A stretch of DNA of 64,000 nucleotides from Adhaeribacter rhizoryzae. Its GTDB lineage: Bacteria; Bacteroidota; Bacteroidia; Cytophagales; Hymenobacteraceae. The notes under the pieces are model-generated. The model was not told the origin of the DNA and ran no database searches. It saw nothing but the letters and a program-made list of their open reading frames with translations. Where the stretch lies: NCBI RefSeq assembly GCF_008629685.1, contig NZ_VWSF01000005.1, positions 62,001-126,000 of the forward strand, written 5' to 3'. Of the stretch, positions 27,401 through 34,704 are shown in pieces (position 1 is the first letter of the stretch; each line of letters opens with the position of its first letter). The position numbers were made by a program, and so were the translations under genes.

Positions 27401-29584
27401 TTTGTCATAGGTTCCGCAACTGCTTACGGTTTCGGCAATATCGGTTTCTACCAGTACCAACCGCAAACGGGCGCTGTTGCCGCTTTGTACTGTGGTAGGA
27501 ACAGTAACCGAAGTGGTATAAGTGGTAGAAGTAGTTAATACGCCGGAGGTGGCTACTAATTCGTTGTTATCGGTAAAGTCTCCGTCTTCGTTCCAATCGG
27601 CAAATACTTTTAAAATGGTGTTGGCGGCCGCATCGCAGGTGCCAATTTTTACCGATAAAGGCATTACCTGGCCTACTTCGGCATTAGCTGTTAAAGAAGT
27701 ATAATCAGCATAAGTGCCACAAGTAGTAGTACTGTTGTTAATAGTGCCAAGGGTTACATTTTCGATGCGGGCACCGGTAGCCGAAACTGGTTTAGAAACG
27801 CAGTACGGCAGGCCTTGTAAGCCACTCATAATTAAAGAATAATTCTGAATGCTGTTTTTTAAGGCGCCTTTATGCGAAACAGTAACGGTATAGGTTTCGC
27901 CGGGAGTAGCATTCGTGATTAAAACCTGTTCAACGTTGTCGCGAATATTATCGCCAGTGGTAGCGGCGGCCGAAGGGTTGCTGGGGTCTAAAATCCAGGG
28001 CTGCGCAACGCCGCGGCTATTGCTTACCCGTACATCCAAATCGTTTACCAAACGGGGTGTCCGGTTGTTTAGGGTAGAAGGAATCATGGGTAAAACAGTA
28101 CCGGCGGGGTCGGTCCAGGAAATAGTAACGCGCAGCGGCTCTGTACCCGCGGCTACTACTGATTGGGTGTAGGTTTGCCCCTGAATTAAAGTACGTTCGG
28201 TTAAAGAATATTTTTGCTGGATATTAGAAATAACTTTGGCAGCGCCTTCGGTATTCATAACGCCCCAACCGTAAATATAATCCGGACCTGGAGTGCTGCC
28301 AGCTTCGTTGGCCGTATGAATAGCTAAACCTTTCAGGGTTGCAGCCAGCATAAAACGGCCGTTATTCCGATTAGCAAAATGTTCTTGTAATAAAAATAAA
28401 GAACCAGTTATATTGGGCGCGGCCATAGAAGTGCCCGATGCATAGTTATAATTATTATCGGAGGCTGCCATGGAAGAGGTAACAGCTATACCATTGCCTA
28501 CTAAGTCAGGTTTAATCCGGCCATCATCGGTTGGGCCCCAGCTACTGGCAACGTACGCAACCGCATCCGAAGGTTGTTTATAGCCATTAGGAATGCCCTG
28601 GATAGCGCCAACTGTTAATATATTTTTGGCTACGCTATGGTCCGGAATTACATCGTAACCGTTGTAAAAACGCATATCGGCAGTACGGCCGGGCATTAAT
28701 TCGTAATTACCAATGGCTGGGTTGTAGCGGTAGTAAGGTTGCCCTACGGCTGGTTCGGCCATGTTCCGGCTATTACCGGCGGCTTTCACCATTAAGTAAT
28801 AAGGGGCGTTAAAAGCAATATTATCCCAAAGCTGCGAGGTGCTGCTGTAGTAGCCAAAGTTTACGTCGTCTTTTTCGTTTACGGTTATGTCGCCGTACCA
28901 ATACCAGTTTGTACCAATTAACCGCCAGCCGGCTACGTTGCCGTAAGAGTGGTTAGAAACTAATAAACCGCTGGCTGCAGCCGCAATTTCGGAGTTATCG
29001 TTATTAAAGTTCCAGGCTTGTAAATCCAGGGCGCCGTGAGCCATCCCTTTAATATTAGCGCTTACACCCTTGGCAATCATGGTGCCGGCTACGTGCGTAG
29101 CGTGGTCGTTCAAAGCGGTGGCCCCGTCGCGCTGCACAATGCGGCCAGCTAATTCCTGGTGGGTTTTCCGGACAGCGCCGCCATCCCAGATACCTAATTT
29201 GCCGGCTAAAAGCGGGTTAGCGCCGCTTAAGTTAAGCCCGGAGGTGCCGCCTTGCCAAACTTTATTGGTATTGGTTGTAATGGCAGACGTTAAGTTAAAT
29301 AAGGTTTCGTAATAAATGGGCCGACCGTTTTCGGCTACATCTTGTAACGAAATATAAGAACCGTTAGGCAGCGTGTGGTTTATTACCCACTTGTGTTTTT
29401 GAGCGAGCTTCAGAATTTTATCTTGTTTCAGCTTATAACTCTGATTCTGGTCAGTAGCAATCTTCTGTAGCTTATTTAAATCTGTTTTGGCCGGAACTAA
29501 GGGGCGAAGTTGCTGCGCCTGACTTAATCCTGATAAAAATACTAATTGACTTAAAATGAAAACCCGGCGTAAAATTCTTATCAT
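24491..29584 (-). CDS. Giant secreted S8 subtilase with GEVED domain and T9SS sorting domain
   Basis: A 1697-residue extracellular serine protease. A signal peptide ends near SQAQ (residue 24). The catalytic triad can be read: Asp134 in GIWDGG, His161 in NDHATHVAG, and Ser386 in ASGTSMAAP. About 590-735 is a GEVED domain (GTYADYTSL, FADWNEDGDFTDNNE, GETEDYALNF). It is followed by a CARDB-like region, Ig-like modules (VCANNNSG, VTVNPVP) and repeated beta segments. The last 80 residues, starting AYPNPSNGTF and ending TLKIVVE, are a type A sorting domain of the type IX secretion system. The enzyme is therefore exported through T9SS and anchored or released. Confidence 0.93.
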   Translation of the reverse strand: MIRILRRVFILSQLVFLSGLSQAQQLRPLVPAKTDLNKLQKIATDQNQSYKLKQDKILKLAQKHKWVINHTLPNGSYISLQDVAENGRPIYYETLFNLTSAITTNTNKVWQGGTSGLNLSGANPLLAGKLGIWDGGAVRKTHQELAGRIVQRDGATALNDHATHVAGTMIAKGVSANIKGMAHGALDLQAWNFNNDNSEIAAAASGLLVSNHSYGNVAGWRLIGTNWYWYGDITVNEKDDVNFGYYSSTSQLWDNIAFNAPYYLMVKAAGNSRNMAEPAVGQPYYRYNPAIGNYELMPGRTADMRFYNGYDVIPDHSVAKNILTVGAIQGIPNGYKQPSDAVAYVASSWGPTDDGRIKPDLVGNGIAVTSSMAASDNNYNYASGTSMAAPNITGSLFLLQEHFANRNNGRFMLAATLKGLAIHTANEAGSTPGPDYIYGWGVMNTEGAAKVISNIQQKYSLTERTLIQGQTYTQSVVAAGTEPLRVTISWTDPAGTVLPMIPSTLNNRTPRLVNDLDVRVSNSRGVAQPWILDPSNPSAAATTGDNIRDNVEQVLITNATPGETYTVTVSHKGALKNSIQNYSLIMSGLQGLPYCVSKPVSATGARIENVTLGTINNSTTTCGTYADYTSLTANAEVGQVMPLSVKIGTCDAAANTILKVFADWNEDGDFTDNNELVATSGVLTTSTTYTTSVTVPTTVQSGNSARLRLVLVETDIAETVSSCGTYDKGETEDYALNFTTPLNDIGISALNIPTASNLYANPDQSVTVSIKNFGLAAQTNIPVSVKITQGTQQIAILTGTYTGTIASGKEKTFTLPGSFPVVAGAAYTITATTALATDPVVPNNEYQTIITAQTVAQMPVIAAASCDANANVTLTGSGNGILYWYDALVGGNLIAAGNNTTTGFKPQDKTYYAALNEFTGTTAALNNATAGTFANSTQDTVYFNATVPFVLDRLTINAKTAGTATLNLYNTVNTLIGSSEINLIPGVNQYSVNLNIPAAGNKYRLLLNAFTGGATANRNEAAGTLAFPYAIPNILTITKSTTNSLYFYNWKIKAVGAPSARAKAILNGTITATETNVCANNNSGTITFNGGGNILRWEQSADGLTWTSLAYTQNSYTYTNLSSTTVYRVIFGNATCAEIASEAITVTVNPVPAATITANGATKLCAGSSLMLVASPGFEYLWSTGETTQSITVTQPGNYSVEVKNASGCTTKSTVLAVTNCLTTWTGTTDTNWNNTANWSNGIPDADMDVNVPTNVKYSPAVSAGTATCKSIVIAGSLTINGGTVKVNENFTNNGTFNQTSGTLELTGKGAQKIKGNSFLNLRMGGASTKTLTSDITVTGSLTVTEGVVNTGAYKIILDQAATLSETSSNYVVGKVIATRTFSKTNAKHTFGDMGLALTTNASPSPTIEVTRVTGNPGNSIWSVKRQFEIHVTAGKNTDLNATMEFSYLPGELNGLVKEHLALYRSTDDGLTWTVQSKSLVDLNADANKVTLNNISAFSTWTLADRDPSMVLPVSLSAFKATKQKNDVVVTWETAMEKNAAGMEVEVSTDTKNYRTLGFVAATGINTNTSQQYQFTDTENNKVGTRYYRLKQLDQDGKFTYYGPKAVTFNDPVTSTLAAYPNPSNGTFALTVQAAETAQTHLDIKNIAGQSVYNAQKQLSKGNNNVTVNLPAGTKPGVYVVLARYNNTLQTLKIVVE

Positions 29585-29931
29585 ATAATACCTACCAAAA
29601 TTTTTTTTGCAAAAAGGCTTTCTTAAGAAACTTATATTTGAAATAAGAGTATAATAAACCTTTGTGCTGTTTGTAATTCGGTATCAAAGATAGGAAAAAT
29701 CCATAAAATGGAAATGTTTGCGTATTCTATGGAATATGGCTGATTAAATAATCAAATTTATTATATGTAATTGATTTATAATATATTAGCTAATAAATTG
29801 CTTTTTTAATTATTGTACTTAAATTATTTAACAGTTGTACTTAACAAATTGCTAAAATTAAAATTCTTTAAAATTTTATATTTAATTGCATTTAATACAA
29901 ATAAAAGTTATCCACATTTTATTGGATTGCG
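29585..29931. other. AT-rich upstream region of the subtilase gene
   Basis: About 350 bases of very AT-rich DNA between the subtilase start and the aro operon terminator. No open frame or repeat is credible; the subtilase promoter was not resolved. Confidence 0.5.
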
Positions 29932-30003
29932 CAAAAAAAAATGCCATCCTGATAGATTGGCTCCTGCTTTTAACAGCAGAACTCCAATTTTTCAGAATGG
30001 CAC
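29932..30003 (-). terminator. Long imperfect hairpin terminator of the aromatic operon
   Basis: TGCCAT, CTGA, ATTGG and TGCT on one side pair in order with AGCA, CCAAT, TCAG and ATGGCA on the other, with small internal loops. Nine A residues at 29932-29941 give a T-tract on the minus strand. It lies 39 bases past the DAHP synthase stop. Confidence 0.75.
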
Positions 30004-30041
30004 TCAGTAAAACTGCTCCAGAAAGCAGCTATAAAATAGGA

Positions 30042-31145
30042 TTAAGCGTCGGCTTTACCGTTTACAATTTCAGTCTGGATATTGATAGAATAGTGGTGTA
30101 CGGTCTGGAAAATGGAACGTACAAACTTTTCGTCTAAACCTTCTTTGTTGGCTTTTTCCAGGATATCTTCCAGAATTTGGTCCCAACGTTTTACCTGCAG
30201 AATAGCCATGTTGTGCTCTTTCTTGTATTCGCCAATTTTACGCGATAACCGGGCCCGACGTGCAAACACTTCCATTAACTCTTTATCTAACTGGTCGATG
30301 TTGCGGCGCATTTCTTCCAGTTGATAATGATCGTCTTCGGTTTCGGGATCTACCTTGCTGAAACGCAGGCTGGCTAATAATTTTTTCAAATCGGCTGGCG
30401 TAACTTGCTGTGAAGCATCGCTCAGCGCTACGGCTGGGTTTACGTGGGTTTCGATCATTAAACCTTCCATGGCTAAGTCCATGGCGCGCTGGGCAATTGG
30501 TTGCAATAATTCGCGGTTACCGGCAATGTGGCTGGGGTCGCAAATTAAAGGCAATTCGGGTACCAAACGTTTGAATTCAATAGCACTGTTCCATTTCGGC
30601 ATGTTCCGGTAAGGGGCATTATCGAAAGTAGAGAAACCTCTGTGAATACCACCTAATTGTTTTAAACCCGCCTGGTTTAAACGCTCAATAGCTCCTAACC
30701 ACAATTGTAAATCCGGGTTTACTGGGTTTTTCACCAATACCGGAATATCTACGCCGCGCAGGGCATCGGCAATTTCCTGAACGGTGAAAGGGTTTACCGT
30801 GGTACGGGCGCCAATCCACAAAATATCAATGCCAGCTTTTAAAGCTTCGAAAACCTGAGCGGTGTTGGCAACTTCGCAGGCTACTTTTAAGCCAGTTTCC
30901 TGTTTTACCCGCTTTAACCATTTCAGGCCGGGTACACCAATACCTTCGAAGCTATTCGGACGCGTGCGGGGTTTCCAGATACCAGCCCGGTAAACGGTTA
31001 CACCTGGTACTTCTTTAATCAGGCGAGCCGTTTCCATTACTTGCTCTTCGGATTCCGCGCTGCAAGGGCCGGCAATAATTAGGGGTGACCTGTCCTCATT
31101 AATCAAGGCTGAAGTAGGCAGCAGGTCGATGGTTGGTTTACTCAT
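30042..31145 (-). CDS. Bifunctional DAHP synthase (type I-beta)/chorismate mutase
   Basis: This 367-residue enzyme carries two steps of aromatic amino acid synthesis. Residues 1 to about 265 are 3-deoxy-7-phosphoheptulonate synthase, joining PEP and erythrose 4-phosphate. PLIIAGPCSAESEEQ, YRAGIWKPRTRPNSFEGIG, LWIGARTT and DPSHIAGNRE are its conserved stretches. About 275-360 is an AroQ-type chorismate mutase (MRRNIDQLDKELMEVFARRA, then KIGEYKK). In such fusions the mutase domain also makes the synthase sensitive to feedback. It is the last gene of a three-gene operon behind a Phe/Tyr attenuator. Confidence 0.95.
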   Translation of the reverse strand: MSKPTIDLLPTSALINEDRSPLIIAGPCSAESEEQVMETARLIKEVPGVTVYRAGIWKPRTRPNSFEGIGVPGLKWLKRVKQETGLKVACEVANTAQVFEALKAGIDILWIGARTTVNPFTVQEIADALRGVDIPVLVKNPVNPDLQLWLGAIERLNQAGLKQLGGIHRGFSTFDNAPYRNMPKWNSAIEFKRLVPELPLICDPSHIAGNRELLQPIAQRAMDLAMEGLMIETHVNPAVALSDASQQVTPADLKKLLASLRFSKVDPETEDDHYQLEEMRRNIDQLDKELMEVFARRARLSRKIGEYKKEHNMAILQVKRWDQILEDILEKANKEGLDEKFVRSIFQTVHHYSINIQTEIVNGKADA

Positions 31146-31234
31146 GGCAATAAATATGGTTAAAAGTTATAGGTTACAAATTTAAGGTATAATATTTTTA
31201 ATATTTCTATTCTGTTAAAGCTAATTAGCTGATA

Positions 31235-32407
31235 TCAAGCATTTATTAGTAATTTCTTGATGTTGTTAATTGCTTTTTGAATATTTTCTTCCGTGGCACA
31301 AACCGAAACCCGGACGTAGCGTTCGCCGTTGCTGCCGAATATTTTACCCGGCGTCAGGAAAACGTGGGCTTCGTATAATATCTGGTTCAGGTAAGCTTCC
31401 ACATCTTCTACCGCATCGGGTACGCGGCCCCACACAAACATACCGGTCGCTTCTTTCGAATATTTGCAGTTCAGTACATCCAGCAACTCGTAAATCAGTT
31501 CGCGGCGCTGGCGGTATACATTATTGCGCTCTTCGTGCCAGCTTTCGGGGTTGGCCAAAGCCTGAATGGCCGCATGCTGAATAGGTAAGAACATACCAGA
31601 ATCCAGGTTGCTTTTAATCGCAATAATGGCATCTATATATTCCTGCTTTCCGGCAACCATACCCACGCGCCAACCCGCCATGTTAAAAGATTTACTTAAA
31701 GAGTTCAGTTCCAGGCAACAATCCAGGGCTCCCTTAGCGTGTAAAATGCTAATCGGCGCTTTTTCGTTCAAAACCAGGCTGTAAGGATTGTCGTGCACGA
31801 TCAAGATCTGCCGTTCCTGCGCAAACTGAATTATTTTTTCAAAGTCCGTTTCCGAAGCCAAAGCACCCGTGGGCATGTTCGGGTAGTTCAGCCACATCAG
31901 CTTAACTTTAGAGGTATCTAGTTTCCGGAGCGCATCCAGATCCGGTAACCAATTATTTTCTTCGGTCAAATCAAAGAAAACCGGCTCGGCGTTAACCAGT
32001 TTGGTAACGGCGGCATAGGCCGGGTAACCCGGATTGGGCACCAACACCTGGTCGCCGGGGTTCAGGAAGGCCATGGCAATATGAAAAATCCCTTCTTTGG
32101 AGCCCAGCAACGGCAATATTTCGGTTTCGGGGTTAAGCGAAACACTGTAAACCTGCTGGTACCACTTAGCCATGGCTGTGCGCAAAGCCGGAATAGAGCG
32201 GTAAGCCTGGTAGCCGTGATTTTTCTTGTTCTGTGCCGATTCGGTCAGGGCTGCTACAGTTTCGTCGGAAGCGGGCATATCCGGGTCGCCGATGCCCAGG
32301 TTAATAATATCGTGGCCCTGCGCCATCAGGTTCCGTACTTCCGCCAACTTGCGGGCGAAATAATATTCCTGTACGTGCTCTAAGCGGTTTGCCTTCGGAA
32401 TAATCAT
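31235..32407 (-). CDS. PLP-dependent aminotransferase, class I/II (aromatic pathway)
   Basis: A 390-residue fold-type I aminotransferase. GIGDPDMPASDE, NPGYPAYAAV, YPNMPTGALAS and the lysine motif SLSKSFNMAGWRVG (PLP Lys) are clear. It resembles aspartate and LL-diaminopimelate aminotransferases. Its position between prephenate dehydratase (1 base after its stop) and DAHP synthase suggests it transaminates phenylpyruvate or prephenate, making phenylalanine, tyrosine or arogenate. That is inference from position; the sequence alone does not fix the substrate. Confidence 0.9.
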   Translation of the reverse strand: MIIPKANRLEHVQEYYFARKLAEVRNLMAQGHDIINLGIGDPDMPASDETVAALTESAQNKKNHGYQAYRSIPALRTAMAKWYQQVYSVSLNPETEILPLLGSKEGIFHIAMAFLNPGDQVLVPNPGYPAYAAVTKLVNAEPVFFDLTEENNWLPDLDALRKLDTSKVKLMWLNYPNMPTGALASETDFEKIIQFAQERQILIVHDNPYSLVLNEKAPISILHAKGALDCCLELNSLSKSFNMAGWRVGMVAGKQEYIDAIIAIKSNLDSGMFLPIQHAAIQALANPESWHEERNNVYRQRRELIYELLDVLNCKYSKEATGMFVWGRVPDAVEDVEAYLNQILYEAHVFLTPGKIFGSNGERYVRVSVCATEENIQKAINNIKKLLINA

Positions 32408-32408
32408 T

Positions 32409-33242
32409 TTATTTAACTCCTCTTTTATAGATGCCTAATATTTTTATTTCTACCGTCATGGGTTCTACTTTGGCAATGGCGGCTTTAAAATCTTCGTAAT
32501 TGTCCCACTCCAAATCCAGCAGAATGGTAAACTCGCTGGGCTTGCTCATAATGGGAATAGACTGAATCAGCGACAGGTTAATATTTAAATCGCGGAACAC
32601 ATCTAATATTTTAGCCAACTCACCGGACCGGTGGTGCAACCGGAAATTAACCGAAGCTTTATTAGCCGTGCTCAAATCTTTAGCCGCCTGGCGCGAAATA
32701 ATTAAAAACCGGGTGTAATTATCTTTGTAATTCTGAATGCATTCTTCCAGAATATCCAGTCCGTAGCGGGCGGCCGCGGCCCGGCTGGCTACAGCGGCAA
32801 CGCCGGTTAAATTATTTTCCCGGATTTCGCGGGCGCTTTCGGCGGTGTCGGCGGCTTCCAGGGCCTGCAGGTGCGGATGCTCTTCCAGGAAATTGCTGCA
32901 CTGCAGCAAAGCCATGGGGTGGGAGCGCACCACCCGGATATCTTTCACCGATTGCCCCGGCAAAGCCAGTAAATTTTGTTCTATCGGTAAATAAGCTTCG
33001 CCAATAATTGAAACCGGATAATCGTGCAGCAGCGAATAATTACCCAAAATGCTGCCGGCCAGCGAATTCTCGATGGCCAGCACGCCAAAATCCGACTCGC
33101 CGTTTTTAACGCTGGCAAAAACTCTTTGAAAAGTCATGCACGGCAAAGACTGAATTTCGGTAGGCGCAAAATATTGCTGCGCCACTACATCGTGGAAAGA
33201 AGCGGGTCCGCCCTGAATAGCGATTACTGGTTTTGGATTCAT
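32409..33242 (-). CDS. pheA: Prephenate dehydratase with ACT domain
   Basis: This 277-residue monofunctional enzyme converts prephenate to phenylpyruvate, the committed step to phenylalanine. The catalytic part (about 1-180) starts IAIQGGPASFHDVVAQQYF, with GVLAIENSLAGSILGNYSLL and later VAAVASRAAAARYGLDIL. The TRF motif appears in DNYTRFLIIS. About 195-270 is an ACT domain (ASVNFRLHHRSGELAKIL), which binds phenylalanine for feedback inhibition. It has no fused chorismate mutase; that activity sits in the third gene. The start codon follows an intrinsic terminator by only four bases, so its expression depends on antitermination. Confidence 0.95.
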   Translation of the reverse strand: MNPKPVIAIQGGPASFHDVVAQQYFAPTEIQSLPCMTFQRVFASVKNGESDFGVLAIENSLAGSILGNYSLLHDYPVSIIGEAYLPIEQNLLALPGQSVKDIRVVRSHPMALLQCSNFLEEHPHLQALEAADTAESAREIRENNLTGVAAVASRAAAARYGLDILEECIQNYKDNYTRFLIISRQAAKDLSTANKASVNFRLHHRSGELAKILDVFRDLNINLSLIQSIPIMSKPSEFTILLDLEWDNYEDFKAAIAKVEPMTVEIKILGIYKRGVK

Positions 33243-33246
33243 AGTT

Positions 33247-33275
33247 AAAAAAAAAGCCCCGAATTTCGGGGCTTT
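33247..33275 (-). terminator. Attenuator terminator of the pheA operon
   Basis: On the minus strand AAAGCCCCGA (5' arm, 33275-33266) pairs with TCGGGGCTTT (33262-33253), ten pairs with a 3-base loop, followed by nine T residues (33255-33247). The pheA ATG comes four bases later. The 5' arm CCCCGA can instead pair with TCGGGG inside the leader peptide reading frame (33324-33319). Confidence 0.92.
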
Positions 33276-33312
33276 AGGTTTTATATCTTGTTTTTGAACG
33301 CAATACTTTTCC

Positions 33313-33378
33313 TTAACACCCCGATGAGGTACTAAAAAAGAAGTAGTAATAAAAAGCAGCGTTCTGTCTGGTTTTCAT
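33313..33378 (-). CDS. Phe/Tyr-rich attenuation leader peptide of the pheA operon
   Basis: A 21-codon frame from ATG (33378-33376) to TAA (33315-33313). Residues 9-15 are FYYYFFF, so seven aromatic codons run in a row. Ser-Thr-Ser-Ser-Gly-Cys follows, then the stop. The stop lies 37 bases before the terminator stem of the attenuator. A stalled ribosome on the aromatic codons would leave TCGGGG (Ser-Gly codons 18-20) free to pair with the 5' arm of the terminator and block it. A ribosome reaching the stop would cover it and let the terminator form. This is the classic logic of pheL, trpL and hisL leaders. The run mixes Phe and Tyr, which suits an operon serving both end products. Confidence 0.9.
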   Translation of the reverse strand: MKTRQNAAFYYYFFFSTSSGC

Positions 33379-33611
33379 AATTTGTGTTTGTGAGGGCAAT
33401 TATAAGGAAGAATATTTTTAAAATCTAGTTATTGGGTATAAAAATTTTAATCTTTTTTGGTAAACAGTAAAATTATACCCAGTTTCGGATTTTTACTTCT
33501 TTAAATAATCTTATTATTTAATTAGTTTTTAGCTTTGTTGTAGGGGTTAGTTGAAGTAAATTTTATATTTTTGGAGCAGGTTTAATTTTCTTAATTCTGA
33601 AAACATATTTC

Positions 33612-34250
33612 TTGAACCAAGGCTTTTTAAGGGGGAGTGCTGCGAGGTGTAAGCAAAAGCTGTTTTACCAATTCCTTTTCCTGAAACAATATTATTGGGG
33701 TTTGTTGGTATGTTGTTTTTTGCTGGTAATACTACCAGGTTGTAATCCGGGAAAATCGGTAGCGGCAGCGGGCAATACGCTTAGTTTTTATAAACAGCTC
33801 CGGTTGCTCTGCGGGAAAAGAATTAACGGCGAGGTGTTGTACCCGGCAGGGGCCGAAGCGCCTTTCCGGGGAATGGACATTTGGCTGGAAGTAACCCAGT
33901 GCAGCGACCGGGAAATCAGAATGCCGATTTACATTGATAATAAAATTTACCGCACCTTAATATTAGGCCAGGACCAAACCGGCTACACCCTGCGCCACGA
34001 AAATAAACGACCAAATGGCGCGCAGGCCGATTTCTCGTTGTACGGCGGCCATACCACCGAACCGGATACGGGTTACTTGCTGGTGTTTCCGGCCGATGGC
34101 TATACCAAACAATTAATGGGCTCCGAAATGAGTTATGTGTGGTCGCTGGCTTTTAACAACGATAGAACCACGTTCAGTTACATTGCCGAAACCGACGGTA
34201 AACTAAGTCTCCAATTCGATTTTAATATAACCAGCCAAACAGCGCAATAA
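33612..34250 (+). CDS. Lipoprotein of unknown function
   Basis: A 212-residue frame starting at TTG with a rather long basic N-region, then the hydrophobic stretch WGLLVCCFLLVILPG and the lipobox ILPGC near residue 44. There is no in-frame ATG before the signal, so a TTG start (33612 or a later one) is needed. The mature part is a beta-rich, soluble domain (FRGMDIWLEVTQCSDREIRMP, YLLVFPADGYTKQ). No family was recognised. TAGCTTTG at 33530-33537 is a perfect -7 box but no -33 box was found. It is probably a membrane-attached periplasmic protein. Confidence 0.6.
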   Translation: MNQGFLRGSAARCKQKLFYQFLFLKQYYWGLLVCCFLLVILPGCNPGKSVAAAGNTLSFYKQLRLLCGKRINGEVLYPAGAEAPFRGMDIWLEVTQCSDREIRMPIYIDNKIYRTLILGQDQTGYTLRHENKRPNGAQADFSLYGGHTTEPDTGYLLVFPADGYTKQLMGSEMSYVWSLAFNNDRTTFSYIAETDGKLSLQFDFNITSQTAQ

Positions 34251-34704
34251 TTTTAATCTGATGATTTGGTTTTAAAAATATTGGACTAACGGTGCTAATT
34301 GGCTTAATAGTTTAGCTGCTTATCTTTTGAAAGATTCCATCTTTCAATGGTGGGGTGCTAACTGTTTTCAGCAGCCTAAGTAGCCTCCTGGCCGGCGGGC
34401 CCCGTTTGGCCACTCGGGCTGCTCATCTTTCCTTTGCTCGTACCTCGCAATGCTGCGCACCGGAAACCTGAAAGGCCCTCGCTGTCCAAACTGCTGTCAG
34501 TTGCCTGTAGTTACTGCCATTCTAGGTTCAATTATCAATTAATAAGCCTCCGCAACAAAGTTATGCCATAATATTCCGGTTCGGCCGAACTCCTTCCCTA
34601 ATTTAGAGAAGGTGCCCGGAGGGCGGAAGGGTTAATCTGCTCCAGAAGAAAACTGTACCAGCGAAGGCAAAAGAACAGAAAAGCGCTAAAGAATATTAAA
34701 CAGC
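34251..34704. other. Gene-free stretch with a GC-rich block of possible repeat origin
   Basis: About 454 bases between two genes. The part about 34380-34545 is markedly richer in G and C than its surroundings (GGCCGGCGGGCCCCG, later CGCACCGG) and has no open frame of use. CTTCCCTAATTTAGAGAAGG near 34590 forms a small hairpin. This sharp change in composition suggests an inserted or dispersed repeat, but no second copy is in the window. Confidence 0.45.

Noticed and set aside
29813-30010. Short plus-strand frames downstream of the DAHP synthase gene
   Set aside because: They run through the hairpin terminator and very AT-rich DNA; no protein-like pattern.
33247-33275. Ordinary terminator of an upstream gene
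   Set aside because: No gene ends just upstream on the minus strand except the 21-codon leader; its place four bases before the pheA ATG fits an attenuator.
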